A stretch of 36,236 nt of DNA from Prevotella sp. CAG:755 (lineage in GTDB: Bacteria > Bacteroidota > Bacteroidia > Bacteroidales > Bacteroidaceae), in the NCBI GenBank assembly GCA_000431275.1, contig HF989166.1, positions 1 through 36,236 on the forward strand. Direction: 5' to 3'. Of this stretch, positions 25,657 to 34,005 are shown in pieces. The position numbers were made by a program, and so were the translations under genes. Position 1 is the first letter of the stretch. The number at the start of each line of letters is the position of its first letter. The notes beneath the pieces are model-generated. The model ran no database searches, was not told the DNA's origin, and saw only the letters and a program-made list of their open reading frames with translations.

Positions 25657-26091
25657 TCACTCCACGCCGGTATGCCCGAAACCACCAGCGCCGCGATCCG
25701 TGTCGTCAAGGGTCTCGACAGGGAACCACTCTACCGTCTCGTGCCGGGCGACGACCAGCTGGGCTATGCGCTCGCCGTCGTTGATAACAAACGGTTCATT
25801 CGACAAGTTAACCAAAATCACGCCTATTTCACCACGGTAGTCGGCGTCTATTGTCCCCGGCGCGTTCAGCAGACCGATACCGTTCTTCAAAGCGAGGCCC
25901 GAACGAGGACGCACTTGTGCCTCATAACCCGCAGGCAGCGCGATGAACAGCCCCGTTGGCACCACGCAGCGGGCCAAAGGCGCCAGTTCGATTGGGGCAT
26001 CAAGATTGGCCCGCAGGTCCATGCCGGCGCTCAGCGGTGTGGCATAAGCGGGCAACGCATGGTGGGAACGGTTGATGACTTTTATTTCCAT
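25657..26091 (-). CDS. dut: dUTP diphosphatase
   Basis: This trimeric enzyme hydrolyses dUTP to dUMP and pyrophosphate, which keeps uracil out of DNA and supplies dUMP for thymidylate. All five family motifs are present in 144 residues: AGMDLRA (I), [12 protein letters not shown] (II), [16 protein letters not shown] (III), GERIAQLVV (IV) and [10 protein letters not shown] (V). The frame is open upstream to 26403, but the start MEIKVINRS at 26091 is the family's normal one and lies after the promoter box. It heads the dut / TPR / DUF4292 / EnvC-like unit. Confidence 0.97.
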   Translation of the reverse strand: MEIKVINRSHHALPAYATPLSAGMDLRANLDAPIELAPLARCVVPTGLFIALPAGYEAQVRPRSGLALKNGIGLLNAPGTIDADYRGEIGVILVNLSNEPFVINDGERIAQLVVARHETVEWFPVETLDDTDRGAGGFGHTGVE

Positions 26092-26118
26092 CCGTATGTC
26101 GTTGACTGTATGAGTGAA

Positions 26119-26126
26119 CAAAAATA
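26119..26126 (-). promoter_or_regulatory. Promoter -7 box of the dut operon
   Basis: TATTTTTG on the minus strand is 27 bases before the dut ATG. It is divergent from the dgt promoter box, 54 bases away. Confidence 0.6.
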
Positions 26127-26180
26127 CGGAATTCCGCGCATATAGTCCCGGCTTTTCTCGAAAAAGCGAAAAGAACGCTG

Positions 26181-26188
26181 TATTTTTG
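26181..26188 (+). promoter_or_regulatory. Promoter -7 box of dgt
   Basis: TATTTTTG is 14 bases before the dgt ATG at 26203. The leader would be very short. The same box sequence is used for the divergent dut gene. Confidence 0.6.
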
Positions 26189-26202
26189 CGACACTTAACG
26201 CT

Positions 26203-27561
26203 ATGACTATGATTTGGGAAAGACTCATATCCGACAAACGCTACGGCAAGGAAGACCGCCACGAGATCCGCCGTGAGATGCGGACGCAGTTCCAACGCGA
26301 TTACGACAGGCTCATCTTCTCTGCGCCTTTCCGGCGTTTGCAAAACAAGACCCAAGTGTTCCCGCTGCCCGGAAGTATTTTCGTGCATAACCGGCTCACC
26401 CATAGCCTCGAAGTATCAAGCGTTGGGCGATCGCTGGGCAACGATTCGGCCCGTACCCTTATCAGACGCCATCCCGAGGTGCCCCGAAGTGTTTTCGAAC
26501 CGTTCGGCGCCATCGTCTCGGCGGCCTGTCTGGCCCACGACTTAGGCAATCCACCCTTCGGTCATTCGGGCGAACGCGCCATCATCAGTTACTTCAAGGA
26601 GGGACAGGGCGCCCGGTTAAAGGACTACACTGCGCCCGACGGCGACCGCCTGACCGAAGCACAGTGGAACGACATCATCCACTTTGACGGCAACGCCAAC
26701 GCTTTCCGCCTACTGACCCATCAGTTCGCGGGACGACGCCGGGGCGGTTTTGTCATGACTTATTCCACGCTGGCAGCCATCGTGAAGTATCCTTATGCTT
26801 CTTCGCTGGCCCGCAAAAAGGCGAAGTTCGGTTTCTTCGAGAGCGAAAAGGAGACCTATCGCCGCATTGCCACGGAATTGGGTATCCCCGGCAGAGAGGT
26901 CGAACCGGGTCTTTACACTTACGCCCGCCACCCGCTCGTCTACCTTGTCGAGGCGGCCGACGACATCTGCTATGAAGTGATGGACATCGAAGACGCCCAT
27001 AAACTCCGCCTGCTTTCCGACTCGCAGACAAAAGCACTGCTTCTTGCTTTCTTCGATGCTGAAACGCAGGAACGTATTACAAGCGAATTCACCGACGTGA
27101 CCGACGTCAACGAACAAATCGTCTACCTCCGGTCCTGCGTCATCAACGCGCTCGAACAGGCATGTGCCACCGTCTTTGCCGACAATGAGGACTCCATTCT
27201 GGCCGGCACGTTTGAGGGAAGCCTCATCGACCACCTGCCCGGGTACTTGCTCAAAGCCTATCGGGCGTGTGAGGATGTCGCGCGGCAACACATCTACGCC
27301 TGCAAGGATGTAGTGGACATCGACCTCGCCGGCTACCGAATCATCTACACCCTGCTCGAACTGATGATGGAAGCCATGCTCTCGCCGGACAAAGCATACA
27401 GCAAGCTGCTCATTAGCCGCGTGTCGACGCAGTACCAGCTCAATGCGCCCCGACTCTACGACCGCGTGATGGCCGTACTTGACTACATCTCGGGCATGAC
27501 CGACGTCTACGCGCTCGACTTATACCGGAAGATCAACGGTAATTCCCTTCCCATGGTCTGA
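26203..27561 (+). CDS. dgt: dGTP triphosphohydrolase, HD domain
   Basis: The 452-residue enzyme releases triphosphate from dGTP or other dNTPs. It has the HD-fold metal residues in the order NRLTHSLEV (first His), [16 protein letters not shown] (His-Asp pair and the following His) and the late Asp in [10 protein letters not shown]. The N-terminal [20 protein letters not shown] is the usual family start. The length fits the longer Bacteroidetes form. It is divergent from dut, so two enzymes of the deoxynucleotide pool share one intergenic region. ATG at 26203 is followed by a second ATG at 26209; either may be used. Confidence 0.95.
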   Translation: MTMIWERLISDKRYGKEDRHEIRREMRTQFQRDYDRLIFSAPFRRLQNKTQVFPLPGSIFVHNRLTHSLEVSSVGRSLGNDSARTLIRRHPEVPRSVFEPFGAIVSAACLAHDLGNPPFGHSGERAIISYFKEGQGARLKDYTAPDGDRLTEAQWNDIIHFDGNANAFRLLTHQFAGRRRGGFVMTYSTLAAIVKYPYASSLARKKAKFGFFESEKETYRRIATELGIPGREVEPGLYTYARHPLVYLVEAADDICYEVMDIEDAHKLRLLSDSQTKALLLAFFDAETQERITSEFTDVTDVNEQIVYLRSCVINALEQACATVFADNEDSILAGTFEGSLIDHLPGYLLKAYRACEDVARQHIYACKDVVDIDLAGYRIIYTLLELMMEAMLSPDKAYSKLLISRVSTQYQLNAPRLYDRVMAVLDYISGMTDVYALDLYRKINGNSLPMV

Positions 27562-27813
27562 CTTGTACAATGAGATGGGAAAGGTGAAAAAAACAGCGTG
27601 TTCACCGTTGTTTTTCCACCTCACTGCCACACTAAGGACGGGTGTCGGAACCGACAAGTACGGTCACTGCGCCCGCTCTCTTCCGCTGTACTGACTGAAA
27701 ATCCCAAACGGCTGACAGGAAATTCTGACAGCCATCCCGTCCGAACAGGTTCACCTCCGGATTTTTTCGCCTGGCAGACTGCATTCCTGCCGGACCAACC
27801 GGACAGCATAAAA
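27562..27813. other. Gene-free stretch with a short 21-base repeat site
   Basis: Between dgt and the GH20 terminator there is no supported gene. The only structure is the two-unit 21-base repeat at 27688-27729. No strong terminator for dgt is seen. Confidence 0.5.
27688..27729 (+). repeat. Intergenic 21-base repeat, site C (2 units)
   Basis: The unit at 27709-27729 begins with the exact core CGGCTGACAG and continues GAAATTCTGAC. The unit at 27688-27708 is in phase and partly conserved (TACTGACTGAAAATCC). Confidence 0.7.
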
Positions 27814-27855
27814 GCAGTGGCCTGCCGCCCGGTCGTCCGGGCAACAGGCCACTGC
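27814..27855 (-). terminator. Terminator of the GH20 gene
   Basis: GCAGTGGCCTG and CAGGCCACTGC form an 11-bp stem with an inner CCCGG hairpin. On the minus strand it is followed by TTTTAT. It is 44 bases after the gene stop. Confidence 0.85.
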
Positions 27856-27898
27856 AAGCCGTGAAATCAGCCCGCAGACAAGTAGCGGGCCGGAGAAC

Positions 27899-29536
27899 TT
27901 ACTCAAAGATGTGTTTGCCGTAGTCGAAGCCACACAGCTCATACCACTTGGCGTCGGCTTGGATGCGCTGTTTGAAACTGTCATACGTGCGGCGTTCCTG
28001 AGGTGTCCATCCCGCTTCGGCCACAGCCGCCAGACGCGGCAGCATCAGGTATTCCAGAAAATCCGGTTCGATGACATATTCTGTCCAGAAGTTCGCCTGT
28101 ACACCTATGTAGTGCGGCAGGAGTTCCGGAGCTACGTTGTCGGCAGGTTTGTAGTTATAGACAGCCTCAACCGTCTCGTTACCATAGCCTTGCGAGAGGG
28201 GTTCTGAGGGATCCTTGCTCTGCTTGCGGTTGATGTAGTACGGAATCTGGGGCGAAAGAATGACGTCCATGCCGCGGCCAGCCGCTGTCTGCGCGGCCTT
28301 GTCGGCGCCGACCCAAGCCATCACCGTCAGGTCGAGGCCGTCGGTATTGCTGCCGAGGATTTCATTCCAAGCAATCAGGTGGCGCTGTTCGGCTGCCGGT
28401 TTGCTCTGGATGTGCTGCTCGAGTTGACGGTAGAAATGACCTTGCAAGTCGCGGTAGGTCTTCGCTCCGATCTCGGCATAAAGGGCCTGACATTCGGCAT
28501 TCTGCTCCCACGCATGTGTCGGACACTCGTCGCCACCGATGTGGATGTAATTAAAAGGGAAGAGTTCGATCAGCTCATCAATGATATCCTTCGCAAACTG
28601 GATGGATTTGGGCGAAGCGACGTTCATGACATCGCCTGAAACGCCCTGACGCAGCCACACCTCGTGCTTTTGGTCGGGCGTACAGCTCAATTCGGGATAA
28701 GCGGCAAGGGCAGCCTGGAAGTGGCCGGGCATGTCGATTTCGGGGACTATCTCGATGAAACGCTCACGGGCGTAGGCAACAATCTCGCGAATGTCGTCCT
28801 GCGTGTAGAATCCGCCATAGTGCTGGCCGTCAGGCTGGGTTCCCTTCCAGGCAAGGATGCGACTGTTACGCCAGGCCCCCACCTCGGTCAGGCGGGGATA
28901 TTTCTTAATCTCAATGCGCCATCCTTGGTCCTCGGTCAGGTGCCAGTGGAAACGGTTGAGCTTATAGGTGCTCATGATGTCAAGGACGTGTTTCACCGTC
29001 TCCTTGCCGAAGAAATGGCGTCCCTCGTCAAGCATGAAGCCACGCCATCCGAAACGCGGTTCGTCTGCGATGGAAACGGCTGGCACCGTCCAGCCGTCCG
29101 CCGGCTTGTCGGCCCGCTTGCCGGCCACCACATTGCGGGGCATCAACTGCTTCACAGTCTGGAACGCATAGAAGAAACCGGACGGACGGGAGGCTCTGAT
29201 GCGTATACCGTCCTTACCGACGTCGAGGCGGTATGCCTCAGGAGCCAGTTCGGCGTCGAGGGTGAGCACCACGGCTCCGCGTCCTTTTTTTGCCAAGCGC
29301 AGTTCAACACCGGTGGACTGCCGCAGGTCGGCCGAAAAACGCTCACAGACTTTACGGATACTGTCGCCCGGATAGTCTGGACAGACCACCTTCTGTTTGT
29401 CCTTCCACACAAACTCACCGGTCCCGGTTTCCACGCTTGCAGGCAAAGGAACCAGCGAGAGTTCCGCAGTCCCGGCAGCCTGCAAGCCGCAGACGCTCAG
29501 CAACAAGGCCAAACTGAAAACAAAAATCTTTCTCAT
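27899..29536 (-). CDS. Secreted beta-N-acetylhexosaminidase, GH20
   Basis: This 545-residue enzyme removes terminal N-acetylglucosamine or N-acetylgalactosamine from glycans. A signal peptide (MRKIFVFSLALLLSVCGLQA, cleaved about residue 20) is followed by the GH20b-type N-terminal domain (LVPLPASVE, RLDVGKDGIRI) and the catalytic barrel with GFMLDEGRHFFG, FHWHLTEDQGWRIEIKKYP (split here as FHWHLTEDQGW and RIEIKKYP) and HIGGDECPTHAW. In the last, Asp336 and Glu337 are the substrate-assisted catalytic pair. The frame reaches back to 29653, but ATG 29536 gives the signal peptide and follows the promoter. It is a single-gene unit and probably acts on host or peptidoglycan-type glycans in the periplasm. 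Confidence 0.95.
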   Translation of the reverse strand: MRKIFVFSLALLLSVCGLQAAGTAELSLVPLPASVETGTGEFVWKDKQKVVCPDYPGDSIRKVCERFSADLRQSTGVELRLAKKGRGAVVLTLDAELAPEAYRLDVGKDGIRIRASRPSGFFYAFQTVKQLMPRNVVAGKRADKPADGWTVPAVSIADEPRFGWRGFMLDEGRHFFGKETVKHVLDIMSTYKLNRFHWHLTEDQGWRIEIKKYPRLTEVGAWRNSRILAWKGTQPDGQHYGGFYTQDDIREIVAYARERFIEIVPEIDMPGHFQAALAAYPELSCTPDQKHEVWLRQGVSGDVMNVASPKSIQFAKDIIDELIELFPFNYIHIGGDECPTHAWEQNAECQALYAEIGAKTYRDLQGHFYRQLEQHIQSKPAAEQRHLIAWNEILGSNTDGLDLTVMAWVGADKAAQTAAGRGMDVILSPQIPYYINRKQSKDPSEPLSQGYGNETVEAVYNYKPADNVAPELLPHYIGVQANFWTEYVIEPDFLEYLMLPRLAAVAEAGWTPQERRTYDSFKQRIQADAKWYELCGFDYGKHIFE

Positions 29537-29571
29537 TGTCTTTTCTATTACTGTTTTATACATCTCGGTTG

Positions 29572-29603
29572 CAAAGATAATTTTTTGTTCCGCTTGGGCA
29601 CAA
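29572..29603 (-). promoter_or_regulatory. Promoter of the GH20 gene
   Basis: On the minus strand TTG (29603-29601) and TATCTTTG (29579-29572) are 21 bases apart, the Bacteroidetes pattern. The ATG follows after 35 bases. Confidence 0.75.
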
Positions 29604-30365
29604 CAAATCCATGGTATTCTTAAAAACTTTGTTCCGCCGATTCTATTCTGCAAAAGAACGCTACGTCCTTATCTATATCCATTAAAACTCATCTTTTGTA
29701 CGACGAGAAAACGTGTTCCCCTCGTGGTGCGACATCACGAAGGATACCAAGACATCTGGGCTCCTTCTACAAAGTCTGGGGCTGGTCTGACAGGTTCGTA
29801 TCACCCATCTCGACATCGGGCAGCAGCACTCAGGAAGGACAAGGCACTGACAGTTCATCCTATTGCGATATCACGTGGAACCATGCATCGGCCCAATTTC
29901 CCATCTTCCCATTCATGCAACCCGGCCGGCCGACATGTCCCGGCCACATGGCCCGATCGGAAAAACAAGTCGGCTGACAGAAAATACGGGACGGCTGACA
30001 GGAAATACGGAAAGGGCATCCGTCCGCCCGCCGTACTTCTGCGCTGCGTCCGCGTTCTCCGCCATCCGTCCCTTGTGCCGGCCATAGCCCTTCCTGACGT
30101 CAGCTTCATACAAATGGCGCCTCATTTCCTGACACAAGCAGTGTGGGCCGAGACATAGCCCGCCGTGAGGTCGGCTTCATCGGCCTGCGCCTTGTCGCAA
30201 TGCCCGTATTCACCGTCTGCCACACAGTCATTGAGCGCCATCCATGACGCCGGAAAAAGCATAGCACCGGTCCAGAGCGCCGGATACGCCACGCCCCCGC
30301 CACGGGCTGTGCGACAGCTGCGGCGAGGGCGGTCTCCGGGTTTACCCTTTCAAGAATGGAAGGCG
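29604..30365. other. Long region without a recognised gene, GH20 to btuG
   Basis: About 760 bases carry no gene I recognise. It contains the three-unit 21-base array at 29950-30012, a G+C-rich hairpin at 30292-30331 (CGCCCCCGCC with GGCGAGGGCG) with no T run, and two small minus-strand frames (30122-30262 and 29913-30125) that overlap by ATGA. None of these frames has a promoter box or a known domain. Confidence 0.5.
29950..30012 (+). repeat. Intergenic 21-base repeat array, site D (3 units)
   Basis: Units start at 29950, 29971 and 29992. The last two begin with the exact core CGGCTGACAG and continue AAAATACGGGA and GAAATACGGAA; the first is degenerate. Because 21 is a multiple of three, the array reads as a seven-residue peptide repeat in several frames. 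Confidence 0.85.
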
Positions 30366-31439
30366 TCAGGGTCTGTCGAAGGCAATAGCCACAGGGTTCA
30401 AGCCGACTTCGTAGCGGCGCATGAGACGGCCGCCGGGTTCATAACGCAACAGGATGCCATTGCCGAGGAAATCGGCACTTGGATAGCCGGCCACGTAGAA
30501 CTGCCCCGTGGCCAAATCGATGGTAAAGCACTGCGGGTTGCAGTCGGCCGGGATGTCAAAGGGCTGCACAGAGAGCGTGTCGCCCGAAGTGGTCTCAAAG
30601 CAGGTCACATTGTTTCGCGCCACGGTGTAGTCGGCGTTATAGACGGTGTTGACCACATACAGCAGATTGGAATAGGTGGCAGCAAGCAGGCCGTCAGTAA
30701 CGTAGGAAACACTGTCGCGCTCGTTGATTTTCTTGACCTGCGGCGCACCCGTATAGTCGCCCGGAACAGTCACGAAGAGGTTGCCGCGTCCGTCGGCGAT
30801 GAGTTTCGTCGGGTTCAGGCCCACGTTTATTTGTTTCTCCATCGTGAAATCGCTGAGGCGTACTTTCGACACGCGGTCGCCCTGCGGGTCCATCGTGAGA
30901 CCATAGCTGTTGGCCACATAGAGGTATCCGTCACGCACGGCCATCTGCTCGGGATAGACGCCGACGCGGCAGCGGGCATCGACGGCCAGCGCAGTCGTGT
31001 CGATGCGCGAGACATAACCGTTGTAGTTGCTCACGTAGACTTTGCCACCCTCAGCGAGAAGGTCGCGAGGCTCGTCGACGGTGATGGAAGTCTCAATGAC
31101 ACGCGTCGAACGGTCGAGGACCCACACGAGATTGGAGCCATAAACAGCAAGGTAGATGTGCGAGCCATAGACAAGGATGTCCTGCGGCGTGTCGCCCATC
31201 GAACGCCCTTCGTTGGCAGTGGCAAAGAGGTCGCCCGAACCGATATTTCCTGTTGTTATGTTGAGGAGGCTTAAAGTTCCGTCGACAAGTCCATACGAAC
31301 CCTGGTTCAGCACGTAGGCTCCGGTGGCCGGATAGATGAACGAGGGAGGTGGCGTTGTCCCGCCGTCGTCATCGCTACACGAGTTCAAGACTGACACACT
31401 CATGAGGGCCAAGGCCCATGTTTTCCAGTTTTTCTTCAT
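30366..31439 (-). CDS. btuG: BtuG-like surface lipoprotein, B12 binding
   Basis: The 357-residue protein has a lipoprotein signal (SVLNSC, Cys21, followed by SDDDGG, a surface-export-like acidic patch) and a seven-bladed propeller (YncE/DUF5074-like) seen as repeated blade segments such as ILVYGSHIYLAVYGSNLVWV and VGLNPTKLIADGRGNLFVTV. In Bacteroides, BtuG lipoproteins sit on the cell surface, bind cobalamin extremely tightly and hand it to BtuB. Here the gene follows btuB by 34 bases under a cobalamin riboswitch, which makes this reading strong. The binding residues cannot be checked by eye. Confidence 0.88.
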   Translation of the reverse strand: MKKNWKTWALALMSVSVLNSCSDDDGGTTPPPSFIYPATGAYVLNQGSYGLVDGTLSLLNITTGNIGSGDLFATANEGRSMGDTPQDILVYGSHIYLAVYGSNLVWVLDRSTRVIETSITVDEPRDLLAEGGKVYVSNYNGYVSRIDTTALAVDARCRVGVYPEQMAVRDGYLYVANSYGLTMDPQGDRVSKVRLSDFTMEKQINVGLNPTKLIADGRGNLFVTVPGDYTGAPQVKKINERDSVSYVTDGLLAATYSNLLYVVNTVYNADYTVARNNVTCFETTSGDTLSVQPFDIPADCNPQCFTIDLATGQFYVAGYPSADFLGNGILLRYEPGGRLMRRYEVGLNPVAIAFDRP

Positions 31440-31473
31440 TTTCTTTCAGTATGTTTGATGGATTAAACGATAT

Positions 31474-33459
31474 TCACCATTTCACGCCCACCGTAAACAG
31501 GAAAGCCCGGCCGGGCATAGGATAGCGCGCCACAACCTCGTATTGCTTGTCAAACAGGTTCGTGGCGTCGAGACGCAGCGACAGCGTCACGGGGCGCAGC
31601 CGGAATTCGCGATAGAGCGCCGCCCCCCATTCGGCATAAGGCGCAAGGCGCGTCCCTTCGATGTGTGAGGGCAACGAAAAACGCTCAGCGACGGCGTTGG
31701 CATAGACCGCCACGCCGACCCAAGGGCTCTCGTAAGCCACGGAGGCACCGCCGGAATGTTCGGGTGTATATGGCAGTTGTTTGCCATAGGCAGATGTTCC
31801 GGGCGTGGTCCTGTCGACTACGCGTTGAAAGGCATAGCGCGCCGACAGGGCGACGAGATGGCCTCTCGCCACGGCATAACGGGCCGAGAGGGCAGCGTCG
31901 GCGCCCCACACATCAGTGAGTCCCGTGTTCGTCATGCGCCAAAGGTAGAGATTGACGGGAACGGCGGTAATCTTGTCGCGCACCGTGTTGTGATAGGCGT
32001 CGGCCGAGAAAGTCACGGCCCCCTGCCAGGCCGTCAGGGTCAGGCCTGCGCCCAGCTGGCGGGCGCGTTCGGGCAGCAGGCGCGTGCTGCCGTAATGATA
32101 ATAGTAGTTCTCCGTGAACGTCGGTGGTCGATAGGTTTCCTTGTAGTAAGCACGCAAGCGAAGAAGGGCGGCCCGACGTGGACGCCACTCAACGTGGAGA
32201 GCCGGAGTCAGGCGGCTGAGGTTGCGCCCCGCCTCTCCCGCCTCTACACTGTTGGCGAACTGTTGGGCGGTCAGTGAGACAGTCGCCGTCAATCCGCCGG
32301 CGCGCCAACGCATCGCCACATTCTGCCACACAGAATGGCGACGAGCTCCGTCTTCATCCGGTTGGTTGCTGCCCAGTCTGGCGTACGCATAGTCGGTTGC
32401 CAGTGAGAGGGACAACGCTCGTAAGGGATGCCACGCCACGGCGGCTGACACGTAGGCCTCGCGCTCACGATAGTCCTGCCGGATACTACCGTCGGGATAC
32501 GTGTCGTCATAGTCGGCGTAGCGGCTGTCCTGATAGGCGAATTTTGCGCGTACGGTCAAGTCGACCGTCGGCGCAAGACGGTTCCTGTAAGCCAACTGTC
32601 CGAACGCCTCGCGCGACGACTGCCGTTCGTGATTCTCTTCGTTATATAATATACGGGGACCGGGAAGTTGCCGGTGGTCATCATAAAAATACGCCTTAGC
32701 CTCAACCGACTGCCCTTCGGCGGGCAGCCACTTGGCCGAAGCCTCGGCCACCGCACGCTCCATGCGGCTGTTTTGCCGCCTGAGGCGAAGGACGTCCGGG
32801 CCGTTGGTCACGGTGTATGGGTAATTGTTCCGGGCGCGGTAGTAACTTCCTGCAACGCTCATCCCGAAGCGTGACGAAAGGCGCTGAGCGTATGCAAAGG
32901 CAGGCTCGACGTGTCCGAACGAGCCCGCAGCCAACCGGGCCGACAGGTGAGGCCGTAGGTCGGTGGGGAATGCGTTGTAGGTTTGCAGATCGACCGTCGA
33001 GGCGGCAGCGGCTTGGCGCGCCGACTGCGGAAAAGCGGACGCGGCCGCCGTGGAAAGGCGGAGCGACTGCAAATCGGCCAAGGCGAAACGTCCGACATCG
33101 ACCTGGCCGCCGCGTGTGTCACCGAGAGGAATGCCGTCGTAGGCGACAAGCGTATGCGAGGCACTGAACCCACGAACTGCCACCGTTTTCAGTCCGCCGG
33201 CACCGCCATAGTCGCGCACCGTCACGCCAGGCAGTCGTCCCAATGCGTCGGCCACGGAAGTAAGACCCTGACGACGGAAGTCAAGCGTGTCGACCTGCTG
33301 CATCCAACCCGACACCTGCACGGTACGGCGCTCAGTAACGGAAGCGGCGGACAGCCTCACTGTGTCGGACAAGGCCGTCGGCTCTGCTCCCCACGACGAG
33401 GCGCAAAGGCACACAAGTCCCACGACGGTGAGACAGCGATGACACGCAGGCTCTAGCAT
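31474..33459 (-). CDS. btuB: TonB-dependent cobalamin receptor, BtuB-like
   Basis: This 661-residue outer-membrane receptor has a signal peptide (MLEPACHRCLTVVGLVCLC, cleaved after SSWGA), an N-terminal TonB-box region, a plug domain with GLTSVADALGRLPGVTVRDY and VAVRGFSASHTLVAYDGIPL, and a beta-barrel ending in the typical aromatic residue (VGVKW). It imports cobalamin across the outer membrane with energy from TonB. The riboswitch upstream and btuG downstream define its substrate better than sequence alone. An in-frame GTG at 33510 would add 17 residues from the riboswitch region; ATG 33459 is preferred. Confidence 0.93.
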   Translation of the reverse strand: MLEPACHRCLTVVGLVCLCASSWGAEPTALSDTVRLSAASVTERRTVQVSGWMQQVDTLDFRRQGLTSVADALGRLPGVTVRDYGGAGGLKTVAVRGFSASHTLVAYDGIPLGDTRGGQVDVGRFALADLQSLRLSTAAASAFPQSARQAAAASTVDLQTYNAFPTDLRPHLSARLAAGSFGHVEPAFAYAQRLSSRFGMSVAGSYYRARNNYPYTVTNGPDVLRLRRQNSRMERAVAEASAKWLPAEGQSVEAKAYFYDDHRQLPGPRILYNEENHERQSSREAFGQLAYRNRLAPTVDLTVRAKFAYQDSRYADYDDTYPDGSIRQDYREREAYVSAAVAWHPLRALSLSLATDYAYARLGSNQPDEDGARRHSVWQNVAMRWRAGGLTATVSLTAQQFANSVEAGEAGRNLSRLTPALHVEWRPRRAALLRLRAYYKETYRPPTFTENYYYHYGSTRLLPERARQLGAGLTLTAWQGAVTFSADAYHNTVRDKITAVPVNLYLWRMTNTGLTDVWGADAALSARYAVARGHLVALSARYAFQRVVDRTTPGTSAYGKQLPYTPEHSGGASVAYESPWVGVAVYANAVAERFSLPSHIEGTRLAPYAEWGAALYREFRLRPVTLSLRLDATNLFDKQYEVVARYPMPGRAFLFTVGVKW

Positions 33460-33517
33460 CTTTTCGGATTTTTCTCGTAGTCGTAACACCCTCTTCCTCG
33501 AAAGGGCCACGATTTGT

Positions 33518-33706
33518 CAGTGACAGCAACGGCAGGTCTTCTGACTTACTCCTGCAAACACGCCTTCCCAGTTGAATCAGAGAACCAACCAGTGGCCGAA
33601 ACGTAGTGTCTGCAATCAAAGGAGCTCACAGCAGCGGGACTGTCCGGGAATTGCACCCGGTTCCCTCTTCGTCAGACGGCGCAACCGCCGCCCGAACCGA
33701 TGCGGG
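33518..33706 (-). ncRNA. Cobalamin riboswitch of btuB-btuG
   Basis: On the minus strand the core GGGAACCGGGTGCAATTCCC, then GGACAGTCCCGCTGCTGTGA (33665-33626), and the B12 box AAGTCAGAAGACCTGCC (33547-33531) are in the order and spacing of cobalamin riboswitches. The aptamer lies between the promoter box and the btuB ATG. When adenosylcobalamin or a related form is bound, btuB-btuG expression is expected to fall. I see no T-run terminator before the ATG, so control is probably at translation. The outer limits are approximate. Confidence 0.95.
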
Positions 33707-33708
33707 AG

Positions 33709-33740
33709 CAAAGATACGCAAAGGCGGGCGTCGGGGCAAG
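33709..33740 (-). promoter_or_regulatory. Promoter of the btuB-btuG operon
   Basis: CTTG (33740-33737) and TATCTTTG (33716-33709) on the minus strand are 20 bases apart. The start of transcription would fall at about 33702-33704, at the edge of the riboswitch. Confidence 0.8.
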
Positions 33741-33757
33741 GAAATTTCCATTTTTCC

Positions 33758-33776
33758 GCACTCGGGAGGGGCAGTG
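33758..33776 (+). repeat. Short match to the 11.0 kb promoter repeat
   Basis: GCACTCGGGAGGGGCAGTG matches GCACTCGGGAAAGGCAGTG (11078-11096) at 17 of 19 positions. Each contains a GCACT/AGTG(C) inverted repeat. It is 18 bases beyond the btuB -33 element. Confidence 0.7.
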
Positions 33777-33817
33777 ACACGTGTTTCAGCCACCGCACCC
33801 ATGCACAAAGGGCCTAT

Positions 33818-33901
33818 GGAGTGGAATCCTGTCGCAGCGACAGATTTTTCTGTCAGCCGGATAGATTTTCATGTCAGCCGTCCCGGAAATCCTGCCAGCC
33901 G
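33818..33901 (-). repeat. Intergenic 21-base repeat array, site E (4 units)
   Basis: Four in-phase units (33818-33838, 33839-33859, 33860-33880, 33881-33901) read on the minus strand. Three begin with CGGCTGACAG, CGGCTGACAT and CGGCTGGCAG; the fourth begins GCTGCGACAG, as at site B. Confidence 0.85.
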
Positions 33902-33967
33902 GACTGTAAACCCCGTATCCTCAAAAACAAGGACACAGCGCAGGCTCAACATAATCCACAACGGCAC

Positions 33968-34005
33968 AAAAAACGAGCCGCCCGGATTTGCATCCAAGCG
34001 GCTCG
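33968..34005 (-). terminator. Probable gyrB terminator
   Basis: CGAGCCGC and GCGGCTCG form an 8-bp stem with a 16-base loop, and the minus strand continues with six T. It is about 130 bases after the gyrB stop. Confidence 0.75.

Noticed and set aside
26092..26403. Extended dut product starting at 26403
   Set aside because: The added part overlaps dgt and the divergent promoters and is not part of the dUTPase fold.
28664..29623. 319-codon plus-strand frame opposite the GH20 gene
   Set aside because: GH20 motifs, signal peptide, promoter and terminator all support the minus strand.
29397..30158. 253-codon plus-strand frame including the 21-base array
   Set aside because: It begins inside the GH20 gene on the other strand and its peptide repeat (ADRKYG) only reflects the 21-base DNA repeat.
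33460..33510. Longer BtuB N-terminus from a GTG at 33510
   Set aside because: It adds a charged stretch before the signal peptide and begins right behind the riboswitch; the ATG at 33459 gives a normal signal peptide.
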